NCBI GenBank assembly: GCA_030549175.1
Contig: JAUKUA010000008.1
Coordinates: 248,001 to 312,000, forward strand
Origin: Lasiosphaeris hirsuta
Lineage: Eukaryota > Ascomycota > Sordariomycetes > Sordariales > Lasiosphaeriaceae
Direction: 5' to 3'
DNA: 64,000 nucleotides
Shown in pieces: positions 43,471-54,996 of the stretch; the first letter of the stretch is position 1, and each line of letters starts with the position of its first letter. A model generated the notes under the pieces. That model saw nothing but the letters and a program-made list of their open reading frames with translations. It ran no database searches and was not told the DNA's origin. Both the position numbers and the translations under genes were made by a program.

Positions 43471-46400
43471 TTAGTACTCTGGACGTGGGTCCCGATATTG
43501 AGAGGGATTAAAAGGAGTCGTCTCTGGCTCATCTAATACCAATGGCTCATCGCTTGAATAACACAGTGGCTCGTACTCCCGCTGGGGAGGTTTGTTTGGC
43601 GTGATTAACTGTGGTAGGAAGCTGGGGTATCGTTTATAAAGCTCCTCCTGCGCCGCCAGAAATTCTTCCATTAAGCTGGGGCGGTCGGGCATTTGAACGT
43701 CTTGCTCCTTGACCGGAAACTCTTCCCTCAGTGTAGGGAGGTCAGTCATTTGAATGTCTTGGCCTGAGACAGGAAACTCCTCCCTCAGGCTAGGGCGGTC
43801 GGGCATTTCTATCTCGGGCCCCGAGACTACCTGCTGGAACCGACTGAAAATCTCCCTCTGATCATGTTGGAATGAGTCATCTAGAACCATCTTTTCAGGA
43901 CCGTTTGAACCCGCGAGAAAAATACCATGTTGCTCCTCTAAAAACGATTCTATTGGAAAGGGTTCGGAGACTCCACTCGTCCGTCTAAAGTACCGACCCC
44001 ATATACCCTTTTGGAGATATCTAAACTCTCTTAGTCTGCGGGGTCGTGTTTCTTGAGGGCGATGCTGGCCGGCTTTTACGTATCTCCATGTTGTTAAGTC
44101 TCTACCCCTCGCCGAGCTCTCTCCCGTTCCTGATAAGGGCTGCTGAGGTTGCTCATTGTCAATTGTCTGACTAGAAGACGCCGAAAGTTGACTGCTATAT
44201 TCCTCATATCGCCTTCGCTTATTTGGACTATCGGTATTTGGACTATCGGTTCCTGGCGACGGTCTCTTTGATGGGATTGTAAAGCCAGGTTTGGACTGAT
44301 ACATCGGGTCATAAGGCGAGCTACGAGGCGAGTCAGAAGCCGAAGAGCAAGTTGAAGGAGGTAGCGGTAAATATCGCGCTTGTTCTAGGTCTCGGTCTCC
44401 TTGTGAACTTATGGTTTTAGCTGTAGAAGGAGCGATTGGTGGACGATGGGGAGCCCTCTTTCGAGGACTCGCTTGAAGTTCGGTAGGAGTGATCGGTGGA
44501 AGATGTGGGGCTTTCTTACGGGGCGCTCGTTGTAGGACAGTAGCCTTAGCCGTGGTGGGAGTAACTGGTGGGCCATGGGGGCGCCTCTCCTGGTTTGAAT
44601 GAACTTCAAACGTAGGGGTGACTAGTGGATCATGAGGAAGCCTCTCCTGGCGTTGAGTTGGCTGTGAGCTGCTTTTAGCTACAGGAGCGACAGGTGGGCC
44701 ATGAGGAAGCCTCTCCTGATTATGGGTTGGCAGTGTCCTTAATGATTCACTTGCTGGAGGTGTCGTCGGTGGATCATAGGAGACCCTCTCATGGTTTTGG
44801 CCTAACTGTCCACAGCCAACTTCAGCTACGGTAGCAGTAATTTGTGGGATCTGGCTTACACTCTCCTGCCTTTGTGTGAATTGTTGAATAAACGCTTTAG
44901 GCGCAATAGGACTGATTGGTGGCTGATGCGGATTCCAGCTTTGGTTTAGTCGTGAACCGATATCTTCAGCTACAGCAGGGGTGGATGGTGGCCCATGAGG
45001 AAGTGTCTCCCGACTGGCAGTCTCTGCCACAGGAGGGGTGGATGGTGGACCATGAGGAAGCGTCTCCCGCCTAGTAGTCTCTACCATAGGAGGGGTAGAT
45101 GGTGGACCATGAGAAAGTGTCTCCTGACTGGCAGTCTCTGCTATAGGAGGGGTGGATGGTGGACCATGAGGGAGCGTCTCCTGACTGGTAGTCTCTACCA
45201 CAGGAGGGGTAGATGGTGGACCATGAGGAAGTGTCTCCTGACTGGTAGTCTCTGCTATAGGAGGGGTGGATGGTGGATTATGAGGGAGCGTCTCCTGACT
45301 AGTAGTCTCTGCCACAGGAGGGGTGGGCGGTGGGCCATGAGGAGCTATATCATTTCTCGGGTTTGCTTCAGTTCGGCCTTGGCGTGTACCTGCACTACTG
45401 GGGGATGGAGGGTGTCGGTGTGGTTGTGGAGTGGAGCACTCGACTGGGCCTGTAGAGAGAAGCGGACTATCTGGCCCTTGCTCATGGCCCTGCTCCATAA
45501 TAGGGGGAAATGGTAGGTAGGTCGGGGCTTGGCTCCATTGATCATCTGGCTGTGAGGCGGGAGGTGGTTCTTCTGGCGTTCTAGAAGATGGCGGTGGGCT
45601 TTGCGGAGCCTCTCTGAGAATTTTGTATCTAGACAGGTCGGGATACAATACCTGATCTTGTGTGGCAGGCTCACTGACGAATATCTGTTGAGCGGCCTGG
45701 TTAGGTGGTGAAACTGGTTCCTGATTGGTTAAGGCCGGGAGTTTGGGGTACAATCCTTCGGTCTGGCTAGCCCCTTCCTGCTTCTTCCCGGCGGAGTGTC
45801 TGGATTGAGATGCCCCTTCACTGTCAAAGTTGTCTCGAGTTGTCGAATACTCGCTGGCCGAGTCATCGGGTTGAGAGCGTTCCCAGTCGGCATGATCCGT
45901 GTGAAAAGATGGGCCGGGAGACGTTGGGGGGCTGCTCGGGGCCGATTCCTCAATGTGATATGAAATCCTGCCGAAGAACGCTACTATGAAGTCGGCTTGT
46001 ACAAACAACGATGTTTCCTCGTCTTTATGCGCGTTGAGAAGTGTAGGTAGGAAGGAATTCGACTGCAAGTCGATGAAAGCCCACATTGGTGGTTTTCCGC
46101 CTCTCCACTCACGTTGAAAGCTGTTAACACTATATTTCCGTGGCTCAGGAGGCATGCGCCTTTGAGTGATTCCATGGCGGATCTTGGAGGTGGAGAACCC
46201 CAGATTATTTGCCAATTTGTAAAGTAAATATAGGTAGTACTCGTCAACCTCGGCAGCGACCGCTCTTGCGCCACGTTTGTCTTGTAGCGGCTGCACGTTT
46301 GAGAGGTAAGGAAAATGCCGCAGGACGAAAAGGACTAGTTGCACTGCGGCGGTTACAAAGTTAGTGGTAACTAAACGATGAAACCTCCCCTCTTCATACT

Positions 46401-47531
46401 CGACAACCGCCTTTCCATCGTCCCAATGTGCGGCCAAGTTCTCAAAGAGCGTTTTTTGCTTAATCCCCTCGTCCCCTATTATATGCTGTCTTAAAACGTC
46501 CAAAGCGATCTCGAGGTAGCTCATGTTATTGTGGAATGTCTTCTGGCTTGTGATAATCCCGTCTATCGATAAGATGTTGCGCAAAATCTTTTTTCTTGAT
46601 ACGGGATCGTTAACATTCCGGAAGATCTGATGTTCCTTCATCATGTGGCAAATCTTATTTCGGTCGTCAGGAAGCGAGGGAGCTAGATATTCCAAGCGTT
46701 GCACGTCCTGTGAATCCACACAAAAGTCTCGGACGTTTCTGGCGATATTAGCCCATTGTTCAGGAATGCGGTTAACGTAGTGTATTACTGGTTCCGGGCA
46801 AGAGAGTTTTAATATTTTATGCCAGTTACCGAGAAGCATCCCGTAGCGTAAAGCGGGAAATGAGACGACTGAATCTAAAGCATCAAGTATTTTCTGGTGT
46901 TTATACTGTGCTTCGCCTTCGACGATGACGATTCGAGTAAGCATATCGAGATTTTTTTCTTTGCTCGGCGACAACTGGGTCCAAGGAGGATCGCTGTTTT
47001 TGCCACATTGGTAGTTGTAGCATCGCAGTATCCAATATATATCCCCTGCCGATAGTTCTGTTTGATGTAGAAAACCGCCAGTTTGGACGCTGATGAAGTC
47101 ATCGTTTTTATCTACCGAGTGTAAGCCTCGTTACCGCGGAGCTACGCCTCATACCTACCCTTTGGATAGTATAATTGCACTGTCCAGAAGTAATGGCTGC
47201 CAAACTCCCTGCTTGCTGCAGCTAGCCTGTGCTTGCCTTTAAGGCAGACGATAGACTTTGCAGGTAGCAAGACTTTGTGATACTTGACCCCCCTTTTAGC
47301 CGTCTCTTCGAATTGTTGACGGGTAAGACGAAGCGCTGTGAGAATTTCACAGTATGTCCGATAGTTGACAAGTCCCTTGACGTGATGTTCCCATTTCTTT
47401 GGACGACACCTCACTTTCTGGAAAAGGCGCCTCAACTTATTGACAGTGGGGCTATGCAGCTCCCGGCCAACACTAGAGGGGAAATCGAACACATCGATCG
47501 GTACCTGAATAATTCCAATTGGGTTTGTCAT
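43471..47531 (-). CDS. DUF3723 family protein (Starship-type cargo)
   Basis: Exon 1 (47531-47159) and exon 2 (47111-43471) join across a 47-nt intron with GTAGGT and TAG (1337 residues). The N-terminus (IQVPIDVFDFPSSVGREL, then YRTYCEILTALRL and ivclkGKHRLAAA) and the following helical region are typical of DUF3723, a fungal family that is a known frequent cargo of Starship giant transposons; biochemical role unknown. From about residue 480 the protein is disordered. Residues about 690-830 hold seven tandem copies of a ~20-residue ETLPHGPPSTPPVAETTSQ unit, then diverged ones; near the C-terminus three copies of a PDRPSLREEFPV unit occur. The full-length frame suggests it is still functional. 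Confidence 0.85.
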
Positions 47532-47721
47532 TTCTCACCGCGATGGAGTGCGCAGAAGTTAACCTGAGAGTTTTAGGTTTTTTTTCTAAGGGAAAAAAAC
47601 ATAAACTAAACAGTAGTGATCAACCTCGGGCGGGGTTGTATTTACTACTCGGAAACACGCCAGTGTCCTGGCTAACAAAGCCATCAGCCAGGTATGCGGC
47701 ACACGCCTTTCCATTTTCAGC
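47532..47721. other. Short intergenic gap
   Basis: 190 bp between the DUF3723 start and the end of the ferric reductase gene; both are on the minus strand. The region contains the DUF3723 promoter. Confidence 0.5.
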
Positions 47722-49538
47722 TCAGCCCCGCGTCTGGCTAATTGGTGACAGTTTAATTACCTCTAGCTCTTGGCTCCCTTGACGTGAGATAGCTACGCTT
47801 CTCCGAACCCCTCCTCGACTAATCGCGTGTTGCGTAGGATGTGCATCAAACGCTACACTATATTCTTCATCTACTATCCCATTTGCTCTCCGACAAGGGC
47901 GGTATTGTACCTCTCTAAATTGCACAGGTGGGCCAACCCTTGTCGCAGTTTCCGTGCGAATAACAGAGATAAAGGAGGAGTCACCACAAGCTGTGTTCAC
48001 AACGGGTCAGTTCAGAAGCCTGGAGGAGAACCAGAGACAGCTCACCAATCACAGCGCAATTCTCAGACAGGCAGTCCTTCATCAGGGAAGCCAAAAATAG
48101 CTTATAATTATCGCTGTACCAAACTCGCCAGTACTTGTCGTCTTCTTTTACTTCGAAGGGCAACCTCACATCTTGTCTATTCGTACGCGATGGATAGAGA
48201 AGGAAGACAGCGACGTTCTTATTTGTTAGCAGGACTAACTTTCAACCTTCTTATCACCGTCTGGGTAGGGTTATGATAGTACTTACACTATTTTGGTCCA
48301 TTTTCTGCAGTTGCAAAAGCTTATTTCCGATTAGATCTTGCTGACTTACATGATCTAACACCCATAGTATATCCACTCTTTGCTTTTGTCGTCGGGATCC
48401 TTGGTGTTGTTCTTTAGCCACTTGGTAATATGCGAATGAGAGGAGCCCAATGATTCCTGATCCTCGCGCTGTAAGGACAATTGTATCAAGTTCTGCTGGA
48501 TTTATATCCCGCCCGTAGGGCCCGTCTAAGAGAATCTCGTCCCCGCTGTTCAACGGCGCAAATCTCGGAGTCCCGTTATTATGTGAGACGATAAATGTAA
48601 GGTCTCTCCTTAGAGCGTCATTATCGTCATCAGAAATCCAAGCTAGAGAAAGGGGGAGACTGTCGACGAATGTGTTGAAGGATAAAGACTTAAAGCCCCA
48701 GCGGGACGGATAGTAAACGTAAAAGTAGCAGCCCGGAAAGGCTGGGATTCCATGGCTGGACCGCACGACTATCTCTCTAGATCGTGAGTGGCTTATGTCG
48801 TAAACGATCCTCACCAATGCCCTACGCCGCCTAATATACCTATAGCCAGTTCCTAGAATCCAAAGCGCGCCACTGACATAAATGGCGACCACACCGGCAA
48901 GGGTTGCGTCAGCAATGGGCTGAACCACTCCAATATATCCGGCCATGCCTACAAGGCTAGCGAAGCTGAAGAGAAGATGGGCCAGCCACCATCCAGCACC
49001 AGTGGTACGACGGAACCACCGAATAGCAGGTGGGATGGAGGTTAAGAGGATTGATAGAAACGATGACGCAGCCTGTCAAGGTTAGTAACAATCTTACTTG
49101 CGACTATTACATGCTTACAAGGTAATCCCAGGGCGACATGCGTAATTGCGTCTTATTAAGAGCGAGTCCAGCGTGTAATAGACCTTCAATAATCACAACA
49201 AGCCCAATTATGCAGTGGGCTGTTTTGTGCACATTGAGACCGAAATAATAAATGACAATGTTCCTACGCCCACCAAGGAAGAGCGGTATTGAGTTAATAG
49301 CTGCTAAGACGCCCGCCCATCTCTCTAGCCTATCTCGAAAGAGCACTAAGACGACGCCGTTGGCAAGTATGTATAGAGAAGTGGGGATGGCGGCAACCCA
49401 TGTGACACCAGTGTTCCAGATCACAAGGTACCGAAGGCGAGATTTTGAGCCTCGGAGCCATCGGAGAAAGCTGTAGACTGAATACAGCGCGAGCACCGCG
49501 AGCACACATATTACAGGGAGTGCAATTCTAACATCCAT
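47722..49538 (-). CDS. Ferric reductase-type transmembrane protein (FRE)
   Basis: Four exons (49538-49119, 49072-48289, 48171-48046, 47990-47722) join in frame to 532 residues. The ferric-reductase-like membrane domain has several helices; paired histidines for heme appear in GLNVHKTAH...LLHAG and WWLAHLL. The FAD side follows at PGCYFYVYYPS, and the NAD side has a glycine-rich DTIVLTARGSGIIGLLSF and a C-terminal CGDSSF. Family members move electrons across a membrane to ferric iron. The third donor (A|GTGTAAGT) is inferred from frame. Lying next to DUF3723, it matches the FRE cargo type of Starships. Confidence 0.85.
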
Positions 49539-49941
49539 GGCTACGGTGGGGGTTGATCACGGCCAAACCACCAACAGTTCATAGTTTTGCTAATACTTAT
49601 AACTTAAACACGGCGACTTTGGGCTTAGCGTCTTCTCACAGTCCAGGCTTTAGGTACCCAATCCATAACTCCGGACACGGCCCTCCGCAGCCATGGCTGT
49701 GGCTATATCGCTTATAAATATACAGACTGGCCTGTAAGCTTGGCGTCTCCCCAGAGTCCAGGCTTTAGGTACCCAAACCATAACTCCGGACACGACCCCC
49801 CGCAGCCATGGCTGTGGCTATATCGCTTATAAATATACAGGCTAGCCGGCAAGCTTTACTGAAACTTTCCGATAATCATATCAAACTACCATTTTGTGCA
49901 CGTTTCTAAAGGACATCAACAGTCCCAAGAGATACCTAACC
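49539..49941. promoter_or_regulatory. Divergent promoter region with TATA boxes
   Basis: Lies between the FRE start (49538) and the gene starting at 49942. It holds a 115-bp tandem repeat, each unit with TTATAAATA on the plus strand. Confidence 0.55.
49623..49856. repeat. 115-bp tandem repeat, two copies
   Basis: Copies start at 49623 and 49738 (GCTTRGCGTCT) and end in AAGCTT. They are about 90% identical and share tccaggctttaggtaccca, ccatggctgtggctatatcg and cttataaatatacag. They lie in the promoter of the gene at 49942. Confidence 0.9.
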
Positions 49942-51588
49942 ATGCCCGGCAGCCCCGACCCTACGAAAGACATCAAGGCGCGTAGGCTCCTGGCTGCGTT
50001 TGACAAACCAATAGCGCACGCTGCAAATCACCCCGATGGCGAGAACGTTCACGAAAAGCTTAAAAAGCTTTACCCTGATCCATCTATACCCCTTTCCGAC
50101 GCAAACTTAGCTAAGAATTTCAAGACAACGCCCGTTCCCAAGGCGTGGAGGAACGTTGAAGCTTTCAATGTTGCCGTGCAGGAATTTATCCAGCAGTACA
50201 TGGAAGATGACAAGGATGATGACGATACTGATGTGAATCTGGCTGAATTAGCAGAACATCTCAGAGCCTTCCAAGAAAAAGTCGGAACTTTGACACTTTC
50301 AGAAGCCTTGAAAAAGGTAATCGAAGACAAGTCGAATGAAATAGAAGAGGAACTGGATTACCCAAAGGCTTGGGACGACAATGATCACGCAGGTGCGAAG
50401 GCTGCCCTTGATCAGTTCACAAAGCTGTATAAGGGCAAGGCTTCTGAGACTGAAGGAAATTCGCGTGGATGGCTTTCTTGGGTTTTACCTGGCAGTAAAA
50501 ATACTACCACTATGCCCGATCCCCCCAGAGGGAAACGCCCCGGCACTACTCCACCTCCCCCTCCTCCTCCCAGCGACGATGAGCTATGGCCTAAGTTCGC
50601 AGCGCTCTCTATCGATGAGAAGAAGCCTATATGGGCGGCCACCAAAAAAGAGGCCGAGTTATGTGGGGCTGACTGGTATGATGTGAAGTTCAGACTGGAG
50701 TTTGCATTAAAGAACATGACCAGTGCCATAGATGAGGAGGAAGCCCTTCGTTTAGTGCAACAATTCTCAAGAGGATTCCCCGAGACTTTGAACGATATGC
50801 GGGATGATTTCTTCGGGGACAAGGAAATGCATAAAGCATTTACGGAATTTCGAAAACGAAATCCTCGAGTTACAAAGGCGAGAGACGCAAGTGTGATAAC
50901 TATTCGCGATTCGTCAGACCGCCGAAGCAAGACACCAGCCGCAGACCGAGAATCTATACCGACAAGAGCCGAAGAAGGAGCTAAAATAGCTGACTTTGAC
51001 AAGGTCTGGGTTACGGACCATGACGATGGCAACGAGCGAGTTCAAGGGACAATATCATATCACATTAAGGGCCGGACTGATTACCTTGACGTAAAGCTAC
51101 CCCCGTTTGAGAATCCAAAGACCGGCGAGCATTACGCCGGAGAGAGGCATTATCTTTTCCGCTGTGTAAATCATCCCAGCGAAGCGCAGAACTTCAAAGA
51201 AGGCGCACCGAAAATGATTCTTCTCGTCTCAAATAAGGACAGTTTAAAGGGCGTCAAGTGGGCAGATATCGTTATCAATCACGTCAGTTGCGAAGAGCCG
51301 TCGTTGATTCGGAACGCTAAATCGGGTGAGCTTGAGGTCGCTCGCGTTCTTGTTATTGGGTATATAAGAAGAAAGGGAGCAGAGGAAAAGCGGCAGTGTA
51401 TGACTTCTTGGAGCAGAAGTGTGCTAGGGCAAAAATTTGGACAGAGACGGGTGGATAACATGATAAAAATGGTGAGAAAGGAGGCGGGTTTACCCTTCCC
51501 AAGATATATACGGCGAGTCCCTAACGATAGCGACGGGTCTGACTTTGAGTCTGAGTCCGAGACTGAGATCAAATCTGAGACTGAGTGA
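49942..51588 (+). CDS. Large hypothetical protein, single exon
   Basis: 548 residues from ATG 49942. Residues 1-150 are acidic and helical. A Pro-rich linker (PPPPPPP near 205) leads to a second helical region (residues about 215-320), then a probable beta-rich domain with YHIKGRTDYLDVKLPPFENP, GERHYLFRCVNHPS and VLVIGYIRRKG. The last part is basic, and the tail is acidic (SESETEIKSETE). No known domain is recognised. Its intact state beside DUF3723 and FRE suggests it is cargo of the same element. TATA-bearing repeats lie just upstream. Confidence 0.75.
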   Translation: MPGSPDPTKDIKARRLLAAFDKPIAHAANHPDGENVHEKLKKLYPDPSIPLSDANLAKNFKTTPVPKAWRNVEAFNVAVQEFIQQYMEDDKDDDDTDVNLAELAEHLRAFQEKVGTLTLSEALKKVIEDKSNEIEEELDYPKAWDDNDHAGAKAALDQFTKLYKGKASETEGNSRGWLSWVLPGSKNTTTMPDPPRGKRPGTTPPPPPPPSDDELWPKFAALSIDEKKPIWAATKKEAELCGADWYDVKFRLEFALKNMTSAIDEEEALRLVQQFSRGFPETLNDMRDDFFGDKEMHKAFTEFRKRNPRVTKARDASVITIRDSSDRRSKTPAADRESIPTRAEEGAKIADFDKVWVTDHDDGNERVQGTISYHIKGRTDYLDVKLPPFENPKTGEHYAGERHYLFRCVNHPSEAQNFKEGAPKMILLVSNKDSLKGVKWADIVINHVSCEEPSLIRNAKSGELEVARVLVIGYIRRKGAEEKRQCMTSWSRSVLGQKFGQRRVDNMIKMVRKEAGLPFPRYIRRVPNDSDGSDFESESETEIKSETE

Positions 51589-52343
51589 TGTCTGCACCTA
51601 GTATTATAAGGGCCGCTCTCTTGGTAATTCTCGGATGTTCTAATACTTAGATCTCTATTAAATTCCTGTTTTTAGCATTTTACTTTGGTTTCTCTCTTAG
51701 TTTCAAGCAAAATGCATATCTTTTCCTACAGTGTAATTTAAATATGTACTTGAGCTATACGTTGATCTAAAATAGTACAGTTTATGCCGATTCAACGTCA
51801 AGAGCCGTCTAACATGGCGTTATACCTTTTTAAGTCGGAAACTGAGTCTAAAGTAAATCTTATAATAAAATACAACTTAGCTTATTCCTTAACCTTAGCT
51901 TAAGAGTTAAGGTCTCCCTACGGTCACCTATGTTAGTACCTGCTCCTGCATCCTTGTCGTACTAGATGCGAGGGTTAGATCTAGTCTGGTTGCTCCCTAG
52001 GGAACAGGACATATTACAATCTCCTCTCATCTCTTAGATGTCCGCTGCCCGGAAGTCATGTGCGAGTGCAGTGGCCGGGGGGGCAACTGATGGAGGTTCG
52101 TGGCCTCAACACCACCACCACCATCACCACGTGCGCACGCCCACAGGCTGCAGTGCAAGCGCGACATCACCATGCCCAGTACGTTAAATCCTTGGCATTA
52201 GAGTTATACTGAAAAATGGTCGAGCGATGCCCACGATGGAAAATGTGATGCTGGACATTGGCCAAATCATGCCTGGAAGCAGAGGAACCAGAAAGGAGCC
52301 AGAGAGAGAACTTACGAGATCTTCACGCAGCTGTTCAGCCGTT
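51589..52343. other. AT-rich intergenic
   Basis: Downstream of the preceding gene; no coding signal. A caccaccaccatcacca triplet run lies near 52110. Confidence 0.5.
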
Positions 52344-53296
52344 TTAGCGGTCTGTCCAGTAATTCATGATAGAACCCATCGGGATGGGCTTAAGGTTAGT
52401 GGGCAATGTCGGCAACTTTTCAACGTTAGGCGGAATGTCAGCCTCTCGCATATCCATCATTGGCATCCTGTTGCGCATGCGGTCCCGTAAAGTCGACAGC
52501 TGCTTCGGTGTGATTCGATGACGGGAGGCGTTTGGCCATCTTTATCGCGAACGAGGAACAGGATCTCCCGCAACGCAGTCCATTCCTGAATACTTAGGCC
52601 CGTTAGATTAGCGAATGTTGCGAGCGCCTTTTCGAAACTGGAAGTCTTGATAGACTTGTTTTGGCGGGTAGGAACGAGCCGAGATATGTCTTCCCAACCG
52701 GCTCCAGGGACAGGGGTCGGAATACTGCTAGCAACTGATGCGACAGCATCTATATCCTCACCGACATCGACTCCAGCTTCAACCGCCTCAGCATCCAATT
52801 CCGCATGTAATAATTCGAAATCGATATCGTTATCAACTTCATCGAATGGCAGCGGCACTTCTTACGCAGCATCGGGAAGACGCCCTCTTCGTAACTGGCG
52901 GGAACAACAGTTAACATGTTGTTATTTACCCCGCTCGGGTAGCAGTGTCTGGAATCTCGACTCACTCTCAGGTAGGATCTCGTCGTCGGATTCGCCCTCT
53001 ATGGTATCGTTGCCTGCATGCTAGTCGCTTTCGATGCCCTCCATCACGTCGTCGTCTTATATGATTGTGAAATCGTTATGTCGATCGGCCAGATCGTCCT
53101 CAGTGGTCATCGACACATCGCTAGAGTGCTTCTCGGTTGCCGCATGATTCACGCCGCTTTTCTTCGCGCCGCTTTACTGACTCTTTTCTACGTCGCTGCC
53201 ACTGTCACTCTCGTCGGCCTGTGTCGGATAGCGCTCCTTACGGCCACCCAGCTTTTCCTGGGTGGGCAGAGGGTTTAATCGCACTCCCTTGGGCAT
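52344..53296 (-). pseudogene. Degenerate transposon-like ORF (copy B)
   Basis: From ATG 53296 one frame continues for about 250 codons through five stops (TAA or TAG at 53174, 53057, 53021, 52922, 52862) and then shifts once near 52520. The residues read smoothly across the stops: MPKGVRLNPLPTQ..., an acidic stretch, LPFDEVDNDIDFELLHAELD, TFANLTGLSIQEWTALREIL, and after the shift PKQLSTLRDRMRNRMPMMDM and READIPPNVEKLP. I recall this series from the N-terminal part of long transposase-like ORFs in ascomycetes; the catalytic part is absent. All five stops could be Gln codons changed by C-to-T. Confidence 0.65.
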
Positions 53297-54162
53297 CTGT
53301 GCGACTTGGCGAGATTGGTGGCTGTGTGGGAGAGGAGGAAAGGGTAAATTTGCAGTTGTGAGGTGGTGGGTTGCTTTGACGCGTCCCTGGCTGCGCGAGT
53401 TGACTGAGGCACCCGCGAAATCCTGTACGAGTTTTTCACTGCCCTCGGTTTTGGAGCGTTCCATTGGCTTATGTGGCTCTATAGTCGGAAGTTGGGATGA
53501 AAGGAGAGCGGTTAAGGCAGTCGTGGGCACTTTAAAAAAATTTGGCGCTAGTATGGTCAAGTTCTCCCCCCTCCTCCACTACCACAGACAACACGTACAC
53601 ATACAACGCGAGGAAAAAAATCAGCAAAGCCTAGATCAGCAAAGAAGCCGTCAAGTACGTCTTTCGCACTTCTGCGATTTGTGCGTCGCTCATTTCTTCG
53701 CAAGGCAAAACCTCACTATCCCCCCGCCACCATCCAACACACCCATCCTCTCTCTTTTTTTCCTGCCACCGCTACGTACCGATATTTCCCTTCCCCGGTA
53801 GTGCCGATATTGGCCTACAGAACTCGATCTGTGGTCTCGCGTCGATTTTATTTCCAGGTACCCTCACCCTCGTGCTATTTTGGCAGAGCGGGCTCTCCCT
53901 TCCATGATAGCCAAAGGTCGGTAGGCATTTATCTCCATTCTGCCTCCATTCTGCCTCACGTCGACCGGCTCGCCGTCGGCTTTCTAAACCAACACTCCCA
54001 CACCATTAGCTGAGCACTAGATTTTCTACCTCCCAGTCTTGTCACCCTGTGCCTCGCTTTTACTAAGACACAGGCTTTAGCGGCTGACCATTCGCATATA
54101 GACTTACACATAACAACATTGTCCCGCTACGTCTCTTTTCACAACCAAAACGATTGCCAAAG
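53297..54162. promoter_or_regulatory. Shared upstream region of the divergent pair (copy B)
   Basis: 866 bp between the degenerate ORF and the cysteine-rich gene. It has pyrimidine-rich runs near 53690-53780 like a fungal core promoter for the plus-strand gene. No other gene is supported here. Confidence 0.4.
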
Positions 54163-54996
54163 ATGGCCGCTACCACGTTGGATGAGCTTGAAGATCGACA
54201 CCCAGAGATCCTCACTCGCTATCAGAACCCACAGGGCACCAAGCGTTGGGGTGTTCTACACGCTGGCGATCCCAATTTTCGTCAATGGCTACTTAATGGC
54301 CTAGTCCCTGATGCACTTCAGACTGCTCTCGACTCGAACCTTGTCCTCTCGGATATTGACATCGGTCACAGTTTCTTTTCTGACTGGCGCTTTCAACCCC
54401 GTAGTCTTGTCGATGCGGAAATCATCACTGGCCTTATCATCGCGGGCCTTTCTACGCAGCATAATTTCTGTGCCATATGCAGCAACTATCGCAACCAGCG
54501 CTCCTACAAATGCTTTTTCCGGAAGTGCTACGTAATCGGCACAGAGAGCTCATGCACAAACTGCTTCGTTATGCGAATACATGGCGGCTGCGACGCGGAA
54601 ATTCCGGCGATTGTTTGCCTGAACGATAGGTGCGACAAGACCGGTTTTGGCCACGAGCATTTGCTCCGTCCCTTCATTACGGAACGGTTTGGTACCGATC
54701 AGGATCCTGAAGCTATGACCCTTTACAGGGAACACTGGGAAGACAGTATACTCATGAAGTCGTCTATCTACACCTCCTTGCTACACGAGATCCGGTCATC
54801 GCCAAGTCAAATCAGCGATAACCATGCGCGCGCCTTGTTTGTGGTAAGTAGGGAGGGAGGTGACATCATCGCGTGCGACCGGTGCTGGACAATCCAGGAA
54901 GGAGGCGAGGATGATGGTGAAGAAGATATCACCTTCCCCTGCTGCACGAAAGGGAGGGTTATGGTTTGGGGAGACAAATGTGTGAATTGTATCTAG
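54163..54996 (+). CDS. Cysteine-rich protein of a duplicated pair (copy B), intact
   Basis: 277 residues from ATG 54163. N-terminal part: LDELEDRHPEILTRYQNPQG, then FRQWLLNGL. Cys/His groups follow: FCAIC, CFFRKC, CTNC, CDAEIPAIVC, CDKTGFGHEH, later CDRCW, CC and CVNC, probably two zinc-binding parts around a helical middle. It aligns along its length with the ORF at 33167-34294. It is head-to-head with a transposon-like ORF in both places. Possible roles are DNA binding or a partner in transposition, both inferred. No catalytic motif is seen. Confidence 0.7.
   Translation: MAATTLDELEDRHPEILTRYQNPQGTKRWGVLHAGDPNFRQWLLNGLVPDALQTALDSNLVLSDIDIGHSFFSDWRFQPRSLVDAEIITGLIIAGLSTQHNFCAICSNYRNQRSYKCFFRKCYVIGTESSCTNCFVMRIHGGCDAEIPAIVCLNDRCDKTGFGHEHLLRPFITERFGTDQDPEAMTLYREHWEDSILMKSSIYTSLLHEIRSSPSQISDNHARALFVVSREGGDIIACDRCWTIQEGGEDDGEEDITFPCCTKGRVMVWGDKCVNCI

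Noticed and set aside
44995..45516. Plus-strand frame of 173 codons with cysteine/arginine repeats
   Set aside because: It is the antisense shadow of the tandem repeats inside the DUF3723 gene.
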